64,000 nucleotides of DNA, from NCBI GenBank assembly GCA_015146655.1, contig VKHL01000098.1:42392-106391 (forward strand), written 5' to 3'. The position numbers were made by a program, and so were the translations under genes. The notes beneath the pieces were generated by a model that had not been told where the DNA came from, ran no database searches, and was given only the letters and a program-made list of their open reading frames with translations. The stretch's first letter is position 1, and each line of letters opens with the position of its first letter. The stretch comes from Ochromonas danica (lineage: Eukaryota > Sar > Chrysophyceae > Chromulinales > Chromulinaceae). Of the stretch, positions 10,343 to 20,768 are shown one piece after another.

Positions 10343-10599
10343 TGTGTTAAAATAATATGGTGATAATAGGGAAGATGAAAGCTAGAGAACAGACTTCTTT
10401 TAATTTCCATGATCACAAACTATGCAGGCTTTGGAAAAGAGCCACATATTTTATAGTCTTTAACGATAATTTCTACGATTAATGGCATGACGAACTGGCC
10501 AAAACAACAACATACAACTGCCGAAGGTAACAAGCGCATTCAAAAGTGTATAGCCAGCCAGAAACCAAGTCATATGTCAAAAAGGTCATTCACTGTCAT

Positions 10600-11553
10600 C
10601 TACAATTGGTTTTTACGATCGAGATGGACTTCCAAAGGTGCCAGGGCGCCGGGCAATCGCTGACCCTGCATTGCCACCACCGCAGCTCGGGCATGCTTTG
10701 GATCTTGAAATGTCACAATGCCCCAACCCTTGGATTTACCATTGGGCGCTTTCTGCAAACGAGCAAACTCTATTGGCCCGATATGACGAAAGAGCGACTC
10801 CAATTTGTCATCCTCAGTGATGGTGGGGCCCAACTTACTGACAAAGACAGAGCCACGCTCTTCAGGTAGAGAATCGGTCTTGCCAGCACCACGATCGAAG
10901 CGACATTCCAATTGACGACCACGGAATTCAAAATGATTCATTGCATCAATTGCACGACCAGCATCTCCTTCGGAAGCAAACTTCACAATGGCAAAACCTT
11001 TGCTCCGGCCGTACATATTGGTCAAAATGTTACAATCCACGGGAGAGAAAGCACTGAAGAGCTCCAACAACTCTTGTTGAGTCACAGCCCACTGCACGTT
11101 ACCAACAAAAATACCACAATGCTTCTCAGAACCGCTTTCAGCGATTCGACGATCTAAGCGCAAATGCACTTGTCTACCATTGAAATAACTCTTATCAAGC
11201 ATGGTGATGGCATTCAAGGCAGCCGCAGGAGAAACAAATTCAGCCAAGCTATGGCACAAATCAAATCATGTTAGTGCACTTAAACAAGAACAGTGAATAT
11301 TCAAGTTGCACATGAGACCTACCCCCAACCCTTGGAGCGCTTGGTGTCTTCATGACGTTGCACTTGAGCCGAAATGACTCCTCCAGCACGCAAAAGGAAC
11401 TCCAAAAGTTGTTCGCTATTGGTAGTCCAAGCAAGATTTCCAACATAAACTTGTCTAGATCCTGGAACACGAAAGGACAAAGGTTTGGTCAAGGATCTGC
11501 CAGGATCACATTGCAAGATCAAAGGCAGAAAGCATCAACCAAGTTACCTTCCA
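10600..11553 (-). CDS. RNA-binding protein with three RRM domains, 3 exons
   Basis: Exon 1 encodes only 7 nt of protein (11553-11547, ATGGAAG). After an 85-nt intron, exon 2 is 11461-11323; after a 74-nt intron, exon 3 is 11248-10600. Phases agree (1, then 2) and the product is 264 residues. RRM1 begins at once (SRQVYVGNLAWTTNSEQL) and is cut by intron 2 inside its RNP1 strand (SKGWG|LAEF). RRM2 starts CGIFVGNVQWAVTQQEL with RNP1 SKGFAIVKF; RRM3 starts GSVFVSKLGPTITEDDKL with RNP1 SKGWGIVTF. There is no RS domain or zinc finger. It belongs with compact three-RRM nuclear factors of the hnRNP or splicing-regulator type; the exact orthologue cannot be named. Confidence 0.85.
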
Positions 11554-12382
11554 TTTGACAAAACTAATATCTCAATAATACTAATGAATACGTAGAAAAA
11601 TTGAGAAAACAAAACTAGTGTTAGTAAGCCACAAGACGATGTTGGTCTGACGAAATAAATTTAAAAGTCCTAGGAATGGGTTTTGAGATGTCTTCGGCGA
11701 GGAATGAAATCAGTGAGTCAGATGGACTACTCTTTTCTTCCACTACAGTAAAGACAAATCAGAAGAGATGAAATCTCAAGAGAAAAGCAATTCAAGAGGA
11801 AGATGAAGTGTTTGGAGGAAGAGTGAGAAGGTTGTGGTCCAAGACAAGCAAAAGTTGGCCAGGATGTGATGTCCCTTTGATGATGACACAGGCTGCAGGT
11901 GTTTGTTGTCGCTGTTGTCGTCAGAGACGAGCAGGAACGATTGGATTGGATGACACCGCACAGCACACAGCACACACTGACAGCGCACTGTGAGCACAGC
12001 CCGCACAGCAGCAGCACTTCAACAACACGTCGCGTCCAACGGAACTATTGTGAAGGAAGTTGGAAGTGTTTTACTGCACCAAAATAAGGACGTACGTGGA
12101 CTAATTTATTAGTCTAGAATGCTGTCTAGTAAGCCAGTAATGGACTATGCTGTTGACTATATATCGTAAATGCTGTTGACTATAGATCTATAGACTATAG
12201 CATATCATATATAGTCTAAGGCGTATTGGCAGGGGTGCTAACGAAGTGAATGCTTTTCCACGGGGATGCTTCAATAGATAGATGGAAAGAAAGATAGTTG
12301 GAGAAGGTATAATATTAGGGTTATTATGTATGACTTATAATTTATATCCTCAGTCCAAGGGAGATGATTAGCCGTGAGAAAG
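11554..12382. other. intergenic, no gene recognised
   Basis: 829 bp between the start of the three-RRM gene and the end of the J-like/UBA gene. Short ORFs occur on both strands but have Cys-rich, shifting composition and no domain. Around 12150-12220 there is an AT-rich stretch with repeated GTTGACTATA/TATAGTC words. Confidence 0.5.
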
Positions 12383-15300
12383 CTAAGAGAAATCTGCCTG
12401 ATCCTCGTTCGAAAGCAAGCTATCCAAGTCAGGAATGATATCTGGGGCGACCGCATCGAAGTCGAAGTGGTCAGCACCTAGCGAGAGTGGCTCGCTGCTG
12501 AGGTAGCTGTTCAAGAAGTCGTCCGCTGTACCAGCTGATCCACTTCCACCGAGACCTCCAAACGGGTTTCCTACTAAAAGAGATCGTTCAACATTCTATC
12601 CCTTTAATACAACGAAAAACACCTAACCTGAAGTCGACGGAGGTAGAATACCCGCCGATGTAACAGAAGAGGTGGCAGGAGAGCTCCACAAGCTCGCCGA
12701 AGGCAGTCCAACACCCAGGGCCATGGCAGAGGGGAACGCACTTGAAGGCGCGAAGGAGATAGGCGAGGATGCTACAGGCCCTTCGACAGACAGCGAGGAG
12801 GGGGTGAGCGGAACAAAGGACTTGGGCACAAAAGGTTTGGCTCCCGCTGACAACTCAATGGCCCCATTGACGTAGATCTCCTCAGGTTCTTCTTCCTGGT
12901 AATAGCTTACAGAGCTTTGAGATGTCTGATTGAAAGCTGAATTATAGCCAGTAGCAGCAATCCCCGGCGCGACAATGGAGGAAGAGACAGAAGGCGAAGG
13001 AGAGACATTTGACGGAGGCATTGGAGGAAAGTGAAGTCCATAAGATAATGAGGAAGTGGTGTTGCCATTCGAAGGATACATTGACATTGAAGCAATGCCC
13101 GCATTATAGCCACCAACAGACGAATCCAACCCAAAAGCTGGGCTGCCACAATTATCATTAGAATATGCACTTGGTAGAGGATCATGACGAGGAGAGGACT
13201 TCTTGCCACTGTGCAAAGTGCTGCCATTGTTGTTACTCACAGAACTCATGCTATTAGAGACTGGATTTCCTTTTTGTCGTGCAGTGGGCAAGGTGGTATG
13301 CTGAATGCTTGGTGCAGAGGAAAGGCTTGGAGAGGAAGACAAGGCGGCCGCCTGAGCAGCAGTGGGCCAGTTCAAAGTTGGTGCAATGGGTATGCCACCG
13401 GCAGCTGTTGCTATCTGTGGGTCTGGAGTCACCACATGGGGCAATGGTGCGCTATTCTGACCTTCTTTCGTGCCTTGTTTTTGTTGCAACTCTCGTAAGC
13501 GCTGCTCCTCGGCCTGCTGTCTTAACTGCTCAAGCGCCATCGAGATCAGAAAGGCAAGTCAAGAAGAGAGAAGATCAATTACCTACCCGACGTTTCTCAT
13601 CCTCCGCACGCGCATTCCAAGCCCTGTTAATACGACGGAGCTCTTCTTTCTCTTTTTGTAGCCTAGCAGCCGCCTCTTTGTCAGCTTGCAATTTGGAAGC
13701 AGCATTAGGACTGGCTTGGGTCACAGGTGCCGCAACAGGAACCGCAGGCTTCGCCTCAGGCTTTCCAAGTGAGCTCTTTGATGGTTTACTACCCGCCTCT
13801 TTCTTGAGTGAAGTGTTGATATTCGAGGAGGAAGAGGAAGGTATAACAGATACCGCGGGGCTAGCATTTGCATTGGCGGTGGTTGCAGTCGTAGGGGCGG
13901 TGGGCCGCTGTTGATCACAAAGCCAAGAAATAGCGCGATCTATGTCTGTACCATAGAGACTGATAGCTGCCAGACAATCTGCTTCCACAAAACCCATAGC
14001 GAGAAGACGATCCACTAACTCGTCGCGAGACGCAATACTCAGACCTTGCAAAGCAGTCAGTCCATTTGAGGGTGATGAAGTGCTATTACCGGAGGACGAG
14101 GGAGGAGACGAAGACTTTGCTGAATTCTTGGAAGTCTTCTGAGGACTCGCCGTTGTTGATCCCTGTGTTGCTTTACTAATTGCCTGGCTAGGATTAGAAG
14201 ATGATTTAGGCTCCTCAGCTTTGGCTTCATGGCTGGCCTCGGAAGACTTCTTTTTCTTCTTCCCTTTTTTACTTGAACCATGACCGCTGCTACCATTGGC
14301 AGTACTAACAAGATTACTTTCCTTGCCACTCTCTTCTTCATCGGCTACAACAGCGGAAGCACAGGAGGTAGAGGACGGTCTGCATTCACTCTTCTTGCCG
14401 CTATTTGATTTCTGCCCTGCAATCAGCGCTGAAAGATGATCTCTGGCTTTTTGTGCCACCTCACGACTTGTGTTGCTTTGAGCATTCTTGACCTTCGTTT
14501 TCGCTAACTCAAGAGGAGTGAGCTTCTTGTCGGTGGCTGAAGTGGCGGAGAGATTTGCCCCAGCCTGAGCCAAGAGAGTCATCGCACGTAGATTGCATAC
14601 CTCCACTGCATAGTGCAATGGTGCCCAACCTTTACGGTGACAACGACTATTGACATTTAGAGTGGGACGCCGTTCAGAGGCTGCTGCAGAGGGAGGAACA
14701 TCGTTTTGAATAAGCTGTATGACCATTTCCACAAAATCGTTGTCCTTCCATAGCACACTCTTATGTAAGATTGATAGTCCTTGATCATCATAGAGAGCAA
14801 GATCGACTGGAGGGTCAAGGACAGTTAGCAGCTGCCGTGCCATGGACAGCCGCCTTGCTGCCAATACCTTCAAATCCACAGTCTCGGGCAGACCCTTGGC
14901 TACTCGCTGCTCCTCTTCCATATAGTTCGTTATACACCTATGTACAGGATATAAAAGTGGCAGATCTTCTCGAAGATCTGCCAAAGCCTTATCCGTGATT
15001 GAAACCGCGGCACTGGAGGAAGAGGCCGTCACATTCTTTCCATCCAGTCCCAGCATAGCCTCAAATGTGATAATCTGTCCTTCCATAATAACATGCAACA
15101 ACTCACTGCGCAGATGGTCACGTTGAGTAAGAATAGAGGTTTTGTCTCCAGCCTGCAGCTGATCCAATGAATGGTGAGGTCCAGGTATCATCTCCTCCTC
15201 CTCCACTTTGCATTCTTTTGTTTTCTTCTCCTTCTGCTTCTTTTTCTTATCAGCACGTTTTCTTGTAGCACGGATTTTCTTTTCCTCTTCTTCTTCGCAA

Positions 15301-15980
15301 GTCTGAACATCATGGAGGAAGGTCTTGCCACCACCTTCCCAATCACCTTCTGCTCCTGCTGTCAAAGAAGGGAAATCCTCGTAATATTCATCACCCAGGA
15401 AATCTCCGTCTTCATCTTCTTCGTAATCTCCTTCTTCATCCGTGGACCATTCATCCATCGAATTCGGTTGAGATCCAAACATCATGCCGAAAGTCATTGC
15501 CGCTGTTACACAAAGCAAGTGACCACAGCATTTGTCAGCAACCAGGAAGTGTGGTAATGGTAATAGACACGTAATAGAGGTACCTGCAGGGATGGAGTCG
15601 TTCTCTGAAATGCCCACCATGTCCATGAACATGCGCATGAAGGCAGCAATCTCTTGATGCGAATCCTCTCCACGGAAACTCTCTTTCCCTTCCATCACGG
15701 AGTTCAGCTTCTTGTAAGCTTCTGTGATTTGTATATACTTCTGCTTGGATTGAGGATCTTTACACTGTACAAGATGAGTTCCAATGATAGTTGAAGAGGA
15801 AGAAGAAGAAGTCTTTCAGCTCATAAAGTGCGAAAACAGAGAAGAGACAGAAAGTTTTTCGTTTTTTACCTTGTCAGCATCCCATTGCATGGTGAGCTTC
15901 TGAAATGTTTGCTTTAATAAATCGGAGGTAATTTCTTCTAAGGATATGCCCAAGATATGAGCAGCTTCTTGTACTTTCAT
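12383..15980 (-). CDS. J-domain-like, ankyrin and UBA scaffold protein, 5 or more exons
   Basis: Exons 15980-15870, 15764-15584, 15502-13587, 13525-12628 and 12573-12383 (introns 105, 81, 61 and 54 nt) are phase-consistent and give 1,098 residues. Residues about 1-70 follow a J-domain plan: an ILGIS helix, LKQTFQKLTMQW, then YIQITEAYKKLNSV. The HPD tripeptide is replaced by WDADK, so HSP70 stimulation is doubtful. Next come acidic and Lys-rich stretches, one clear ankyrin repeat (GWAPLHYAVEVCNLRAMTLL, about 384-414), a Ser/Lys-rich linker and a UBA domain (DELVDRLLAMGFVEADCLAA, about 588-626). A Glu/Arg coiled coil spans introns 2 and 3, and the tail is a long Ser/Pro-rich region. The UBA suggests ubiquitin binding in protein quality control. 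The frame stays open upstream of the chosen ATG to a possible acceptor at 16048, so an earlier start exon is possible. Confidence 0.8.
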
Positions 15981-17278
15981 GAAGAGGTCAATAGAGGACT
16001 GGTTGTTCGAGTTGAGGAGGTCAAGCAGAGAAAGGGATGATCTCCTTCTAGGAATTAATTTTCAAGAAACGAATAGAGTACAAATGAAAGCAAAAGGAAC
16101 AAAGTATCTTCAAGAGGAAGGCTGTCTCTGTCACTTTGCTTCTGGTTTGGAAGGTCTACTACTTGGTTCTTGTCTTTGACAAAAGGTGGAATCACAAGCG
16201 AAGGCACTTGCTCGACAACTTAAACCCCCGCCTCAGAGACCAGACCAGATGGATTCCAAGGAGTTGTATGGATTCCATGGATAACATTTCTGCAATTTGG
16301 GAACCAGACGAGAGTGTGGGTATCAAAGGAGATGTCCAATTGCAATGAATCTCTTCTCGTCCAGATGAATGAAAGCATGTCTGCTTTAATGCAACAAGTT
16401 GTGTGAGTGTCTTCATCGACGTTTCTCCAACTCAATCACAAGCAATATTGACGATGTCGTCATTTTCTCTTCTCTCCATCTCTTTGGAACTATTTCCTTC
16501 TCCAGTAGAGTTGGTGCTCCTCAATCTAACCGAAGCTACTTCCAACCTCATCTGAGAACCCATCTCCTATCGCCTATCTCTCAACAAGTCAAGGTCTTCA
16601 TGCTAGCTAAATTTAGATGTTGTCTCGAATGGTGTCACTCCGCCAGACTATTTGGCTTCTTTTTATCTCAAGGTGGTGTGGCTTTAAGTCATTGCATTTG
16701 CAAAGTGTTATGAAAGAAACTGACTGTTGACACTGTAACTAAGTTCAACTCTTATGATATGAGAGATAATTAGTTTGTGTGAATTGTGATAATAGATGAA
16801 CACGTCGAACCTTAATGGCGGATAGCAGAACAGTGGAATGAGTGTTCTTCAGTTAGTTATGTTTACCAATAATTAGAGCGCGGCAAAATCAGCACTACTT
16901 CCTCTACACTTAACAACCCCAATGAACACTTTGGCTTCACTACGAGCGCCCCGTTTATCTAACTGAGAGACGGTCTAACATCCTGCTAGCTCTGCTTTAT
17001 CAGACCATCAGATAAACAAGAAACAGGAAGATGGGGAGACAAGACAAGATGAACTAAGTTACAGTTCAACATCCCACTACAACCTTCCACTTCGCACGGC
17101 TTGAGTAGTGCGCAGTGTTCGGAGATCGAGTTTCGTATTTTCGTGTGCGACATTTGGTTGATGAGGTGCGCAAGAGAAGCAACCGAGCGATGATGAATGA
17201 ACAAGTGTCATCATCCATCAAGTGCAGAGAAGCAAACCCAGCCACCTCCTCCAGTCTCTTCCAACGACCACTGAAGAC
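15981..17278. other. unassigned 1.3-kb region, possibly with upstream exon(s) of the UBA gene
   Basis: On the minus strand the frame of the UBA gene is open back to 16047, just after a CCTAG acceptor-like site preceded by a pyrimidine-rich stretch. Further upstream a minus-strand ATG at about 16554 opens a 39-codon frame that could be an exon, but I cannot find a phase-consistent donor. The plus-strand ORFs here (for example 16399-16713) have no recognisable composition. Otherwise nothing is seen. Confidence 0.3.
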
Positions 17279-17954
17279 ATGAAGGATCTTGAAGTAAAGC
17301 TGGCAGGAGAGTCTTCTGTCTTTGTCGAAGTCAGTCCAGAAGACTTCAATCTCAATCAGTTTGATGCTTGGGTGAGAACACGCTTTGGACTGAAGCATGA
17401 CGTGCAGCTGGCATACTTGAGCGAGAAAGGCAAAGGTGAGAAGACTGCCCTTGACCTCCTTTTGGGTGTTTGCCTGTCTCATTCTTCTTCTTCCTTCATG
17501 TGTCACAGAGATTGTGGTGGACAAGGTTTTCGTCAAGTTGCACGACGTGGTCAACGTCAAGATCGTCCCGCCTGCCATCCCTCCTAAGCCTTCTGCTGAC
17601 CATACCTTTGCCTATACCTTCTTGGCTATTACCACTTTGTTGTTGGTATTCGCACTCTATGCTGAGGAAGGCTCAGTGAAGCAGTACTTCGATGTGGAGG
17701 AATACTGCCGGAAGCTCGACATCTTCCTGCTGGATGTAGGCATCATCAGCAAGCCAGGTGTCTGCTTGGATTCCTTCATTGCCATCATTTGTTGGTCGGC
17801 CACCTACCTGTACATTCGAAGACTGTGGAACCCCGAGACCATGGACGTGGCCTTCCCTCGCTTCTCGGCGGATTCCTTCTTCGGAGGATTGGCTGCTGGT
17901 GGGGCAGTCCTCCTCAAGGCAATTTTGGTCAAAATTTTGATTGAGAAGAAGTAG
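17279..17954 (+). CDS. unknown membrane protein, 2 exons, about 200 residues
   Basis: Exons 17279-17435 and 17509-17954 join across a 73-nt phase-1 intron (AAAG|GTGAG ... CACAG|AGATT) to encode 200 residues. Residues 1-70 have an alternating beta/helix pattern (KDLEVKLAG, DAWVRTRFGL, VQLAYLSEKG) that could be a ubiquitin-like or PB1-like fold; this is only a guess from pattern. They are followed by three hydrophobic segments: AYTFLAITTLLLVFALYA, LDSFIAIICWSATYLYI and FGGLAAGGAVLLKAILVKIL. The end is basic (KILIEKK), compatible with ER retention. No family is recognised. Confidence 0.75.
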
Positions 17955-18236
17955 GCAGTTGTAGTCATGCATTGTATATACTTGCTTTCCGCTAAATCAT
18001 TGAAGATTAGTGAGTAGTGTCACAACTATTATCAAGAGGAGCTGAGAACTCCTCCATCCCTACACAGAGAGACTGCCTGCCTGCCTATACATAAATAGTT
18101 GTGTGACTAAACAAAGTCACACAACTCCACATCGTGCACCATGTAGCCAAACGGTTAAATGATGCCATCCCTGTCATAGAAGATAAGAACTATCAGATAA
18201 CAAGACGTTCAGCAGCCCAGTTCGGGTCGGAAATGC

Positions 18237-19215
18237 TTACCAGTCAGGCATCTCAGTCCCACTCTCAGCGTCTTCATCGTCCATTTCGTCATTCTCACTG
18301 TCACTATCAGCCATTCGCCCTCTCTCATTGACAGCAAAGTCGAAAGAGGCGTCACCTCCCTCACAAGCCATGTCCTCTTCTTCCTCTTCCGAGCTATAGT
18401 CTTCATTGCGTTTACGAAGCAAGCTATAGAAGTTTTCAAGATGAAGCCCGGATTAGACAGACATTAAATCAGTGGCTAACCACCAGCAGAATTTACCTCT
18501 TCGCACCGCAGGAGAAGTAGAGCAATCGCCGTACAGATTTGTTGAAAAAGAAATAATGAAATCTCCACAAATACGCATCTTCTTCATCACTGTCAGCAGG
18601 TAAGAAGGCGAAGACTTCACACTGGCGAAGACTGACCATGTCATCAATGGCTGTCCACAACTCGTCCAGCAGCTGCGGCTGTAGAAGAGTCACTTCCGCC
18701 AAACAGCTGTTGACGTGCTGTACACAACTACCAATATCCAGATCTTTGAACTGGACGATCTTAGAGTCCCCAAAGTCATAGTCAGGGAAGGCTTCGTTGA
18801 GAGCAGTGATCATGTCTAAGAAGAGCGCCTTGGAGGATGGCTCGCTGAGATCGCCCAGCGAGGAAGTGCGTCGACGCTGCGGCCGCCTCTTATAGGAATG
18901 CACTCCCACTGAATAAGAGCGCAGTCTGGACTCTCCTACCTCTTGGCTGTCAGTCTCACTGGTAGGAGGAGTGAGTGGGTCATCCGATAGGGACAGCGGC
19001 TGGTCAGCAATTTGACCTGATCGCAGATAAGGAGCCTCACTGGAGGGCATCATGACCATCCCTTCTTTCTTCAAGCTTTTACGACTTCTTGTAATTTTCT
19101 TCTGATAGGAAGAAGCGAAGGCATCGAGTGTAACAGAGAGGTAATAAGTGCCTACTTGTAAATGATGAATTTTACTTGACACATCATCTAAATCATTGTT
19201 TTCTATATAATTCAT
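18237..19215 (-). CDS. MAF1: MAF1, repressor of RNA polymerase III
   Basis: Exons 19215-18497 and 18423-18237 (73-nt intron, phase 2) encode 301 residues. MAF1 shuttles to the nucleus under stress and represses Pol III transcription of tRNA genes. Recognisable features are the N-terminal MNYIENNDLDDVSSKI segment (box A start), a Ser/Arg-rich regulatory linker (RRPQRRRTSSLGDLSE) typical of kinase-regulated MAF1, then boxes B and C with NEAFPDYDFGDSK, LWTAIDDMV and LWRFHYFFFNKSVRRLLYFSC. The tail is acidic. The stop TAA lies inside GGTAAGC, which also looks like a splice donor, so a transcript with a different C-terminus cannot be excluded. Shares its upstream region with the divergent NUFIP1-like gene. 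Confidence 0.92.
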
Positions 19216-19544
19216 CTTCCTTTTCTAATTTAGAAAGTCTGGTAAGGAAAGAGAGAGAGACAGAGAGAGAGAAAGAATATCTCCAAGACAGAGTGGACTA
19301 GGTAGTTCTTTGGCTGTTCCAATGACGAGGTGATTGATTCAAAGGGAATCTTCTTCCTCCTCATGACGGAAGGTGAACATTGTTGTGTTGCGTGGGCCTT
19401 AACGTACCCAACTCGAACCCAGATCCTGGATCCAAAGTCCCAGATCCCAGGCTTCTAAATAGTCAGATATCCAGACCAGACTCCCTGCCCTCTCTTTCCA
19501 TTGGTTGCTGGTTAGTATTGAATCAGACTGACACTGACTGACAG
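19216..19544. promoter_or_regulatory. divergent promoter of MAF1 and NUFIP1-like gene
   Basis: 329 bp between two outward-facing start codons. It contains a GA-rich tract (about 19248-19275) and the TCAGATATCCAGACCAGACT cluster at 19462-19481, which belongs to the recurrent TATCTGG/CCAGA intergenic motif of this window. Confidence 0.35.
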
Positions 19545-20699
19545 ATGAATCCCAATGCTCATGCATTTGCTCTGATTCTCAAGCAAAGAATGGAGAGTCA
19601 GAGGTCTGTAGTGGGTGGAGGAGAGAGTGCTAAGCGAGCCAGACGACCTGCTGGCTCAGACTTGATGGGCAGAGGCAGTCGACCCAAGCAGCCTCGCTAT
19701 CAACCTCCTCCTCCTCCACCACCTGCTCCTCCTCTACCCTTGATGGCTCCTCTTCCTCCTGGCTATGCACCTATGCCTCCCCCTCCTCCTCCTCCTCCTC
19801 CTCCTACCACCGCCTATCCCTGGTCTTCTATGCCCTACACAGGCGCTCCCCCAGTCTACCCATTCTATGCCTCCACCACCATGTCTCAGCCCTATCTCCC
19901 AGCTTCCCCTGCCCCTGTCCCTGCCCACTGCGAGGCCTGTGCCAAGGACTTCCCCTCCTCCTCCGCCCTGCAGGCTCACCTCGACACACACGAGGCCTGC
20001 TCCCACCCTTCCTGCACCTTCTCCGCCTCCAAGAAGGTCCTGCAGGCCCATTTCTTGAGTTCTCATGGGCAGTACAGCGGGTCAGGCTATCGGGAGATCG
20101 AGGTGGAGGGGCTGAGGTTCAACGTGCTCATGGGCACCTCCCCTGAGGATGTGCAGGCCTGGAGAAGTGCTAGGCGTGCGCGATTCCCTTCCTCAAAGAC
20201 AACAACACCACCACAACCTGCTCCAGTAGTACATGTCTCTCCACAGCAACCAGCTAGGCCAGCTGTGAAGAATAGCGAAGAGGAGGAGGAGGGGGAGGTG
20301 CAAGAAGAGGAAGAGGAAGGGGTAAGACCCGCTGTGATGAATGGGGAAGAGGAGGGAGAGGTACAGGAAGAGGAAGGGGTCGCCACCACCCAGGTCACAC
20401 ATACCTCTCCTCCTCCTCCCACAGAGAGCCAGCCATCGAAAAAGAAGAAAGCCTGCAAGTACTTTGTGGCAGGTCGTTGTCGAAAGGGAAGCCGCTGCCC
20501 CTTCTCCCATGATACCTCCTCCTCCACCTCCACCTCCTCCCAGGGACTTAAGCCCACAGAGTTGCAGCATAATCTATTCCAGCGTCTGTTGGAGAAGGAG
20601 ATTCTTCAAGACGATCGCCTGCTATTAGCTTGTTTCGCGTTCTTTCGTGCAGAGAACTTCTTTGACGTGTCTAACAAAGAGGAGATTGCCCAGGTCTAG
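19545..20699 (+). CDS. NUFIP1: NUFIP1-like zinc-finger protein with C2H2 and CCCH fingers
   Basis: Single exon, 384 residues. A Pro-rich N-terminus (two poly-Pro runs) is followed by a C2H2 finger (HCEACAKDFPSSSALQAHLDTH, about 128-149) and a second Cys/His unit. Next is the block EVEGLRFNVLMGTSPEDVQAWRSARRARFPS, the signature of NUFIP1/Rsa1 proteins (a short peptide around a Trp and an Arg-rich helix ending in a Y/F-P motif). After a Glu-rich linker comes one CCCH finger (CKYFVAGRCRKGSRCPFSH). NUFIP1 proteins help assemble box C/D snoRNPs with the R2TP chaperone and have been linked to ribosome autophagy. Assignment rests on the combination of C2H2 and the NUFIP motif. It converges with KIN17, leaving about 70 bp. 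Confidence 0.75.
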   Translation: MNPNAHAFALILKQRMESQRSVVGGGESAKRARRPAGSDLMGRGSRPKQPRYQPPPPPPPAPPLPLMAPLPPGYAPMPPPPPPPPPPTTAYPWSSMPYTGAPPVYPFYASTTMSQPYLPASPAPVPAHCEACAKDFPSSSALQAHLDTHEACSHPSCTFSASKKVLQAHFLSSHGQYSGSGYREIEVEGLRFNVLMGTSPEDVQAWRSARRARFPSSKTTTPPQPAPVVHVSPQQPARPAVKNSEEEEEGEVQEEEEEGVRPAVMNGEEEGEVQEEEGVATTQVTHTSPPPPTESQPSKKKKACKYFVAGRCRKGSRCPFSHDTSSSTSTSSQGLKPTELQHNLFQRLLEKEILQDDRLLLACFAFFRAENFFDVSNKEEIAQV

Positions 20700-20768
20700 T
20701 CTAGACTACTCTAGTACTAGACCAGTTACCACCAGACCAGTTACTAGTCAAGACTAGACTAGACTAGT
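20700..20768. other. CTAGACTAG-rich spacer between convergent genes
   Basis: The 69 bp between the convergent stop codons is almost entirely made of TCTAGACTAG / ACCAGTTAC words, several of them palindromic. It may act as a bidirectional 3'-end signal, but that is inference. Confidence 0.35.

Noticed and set aside
11727-12017. 96-codon minus-strand ORF (Cys-rich)
   Set aside because: Its Cys/Val richness derives from TGTGCTG repeats; no domain and poor start context.
16399-16713. 104-codon plus-strand ORF
   Set aside because: Composition shifts and no recognisable motif; the region may instead hold minus-strand leader sequence.
20087-20557. 156-codon minus-strand ORF
   Set aside because: Poly-Ser/Thr mirror of the Glu-rich linker of the NUFIP1-like gene.
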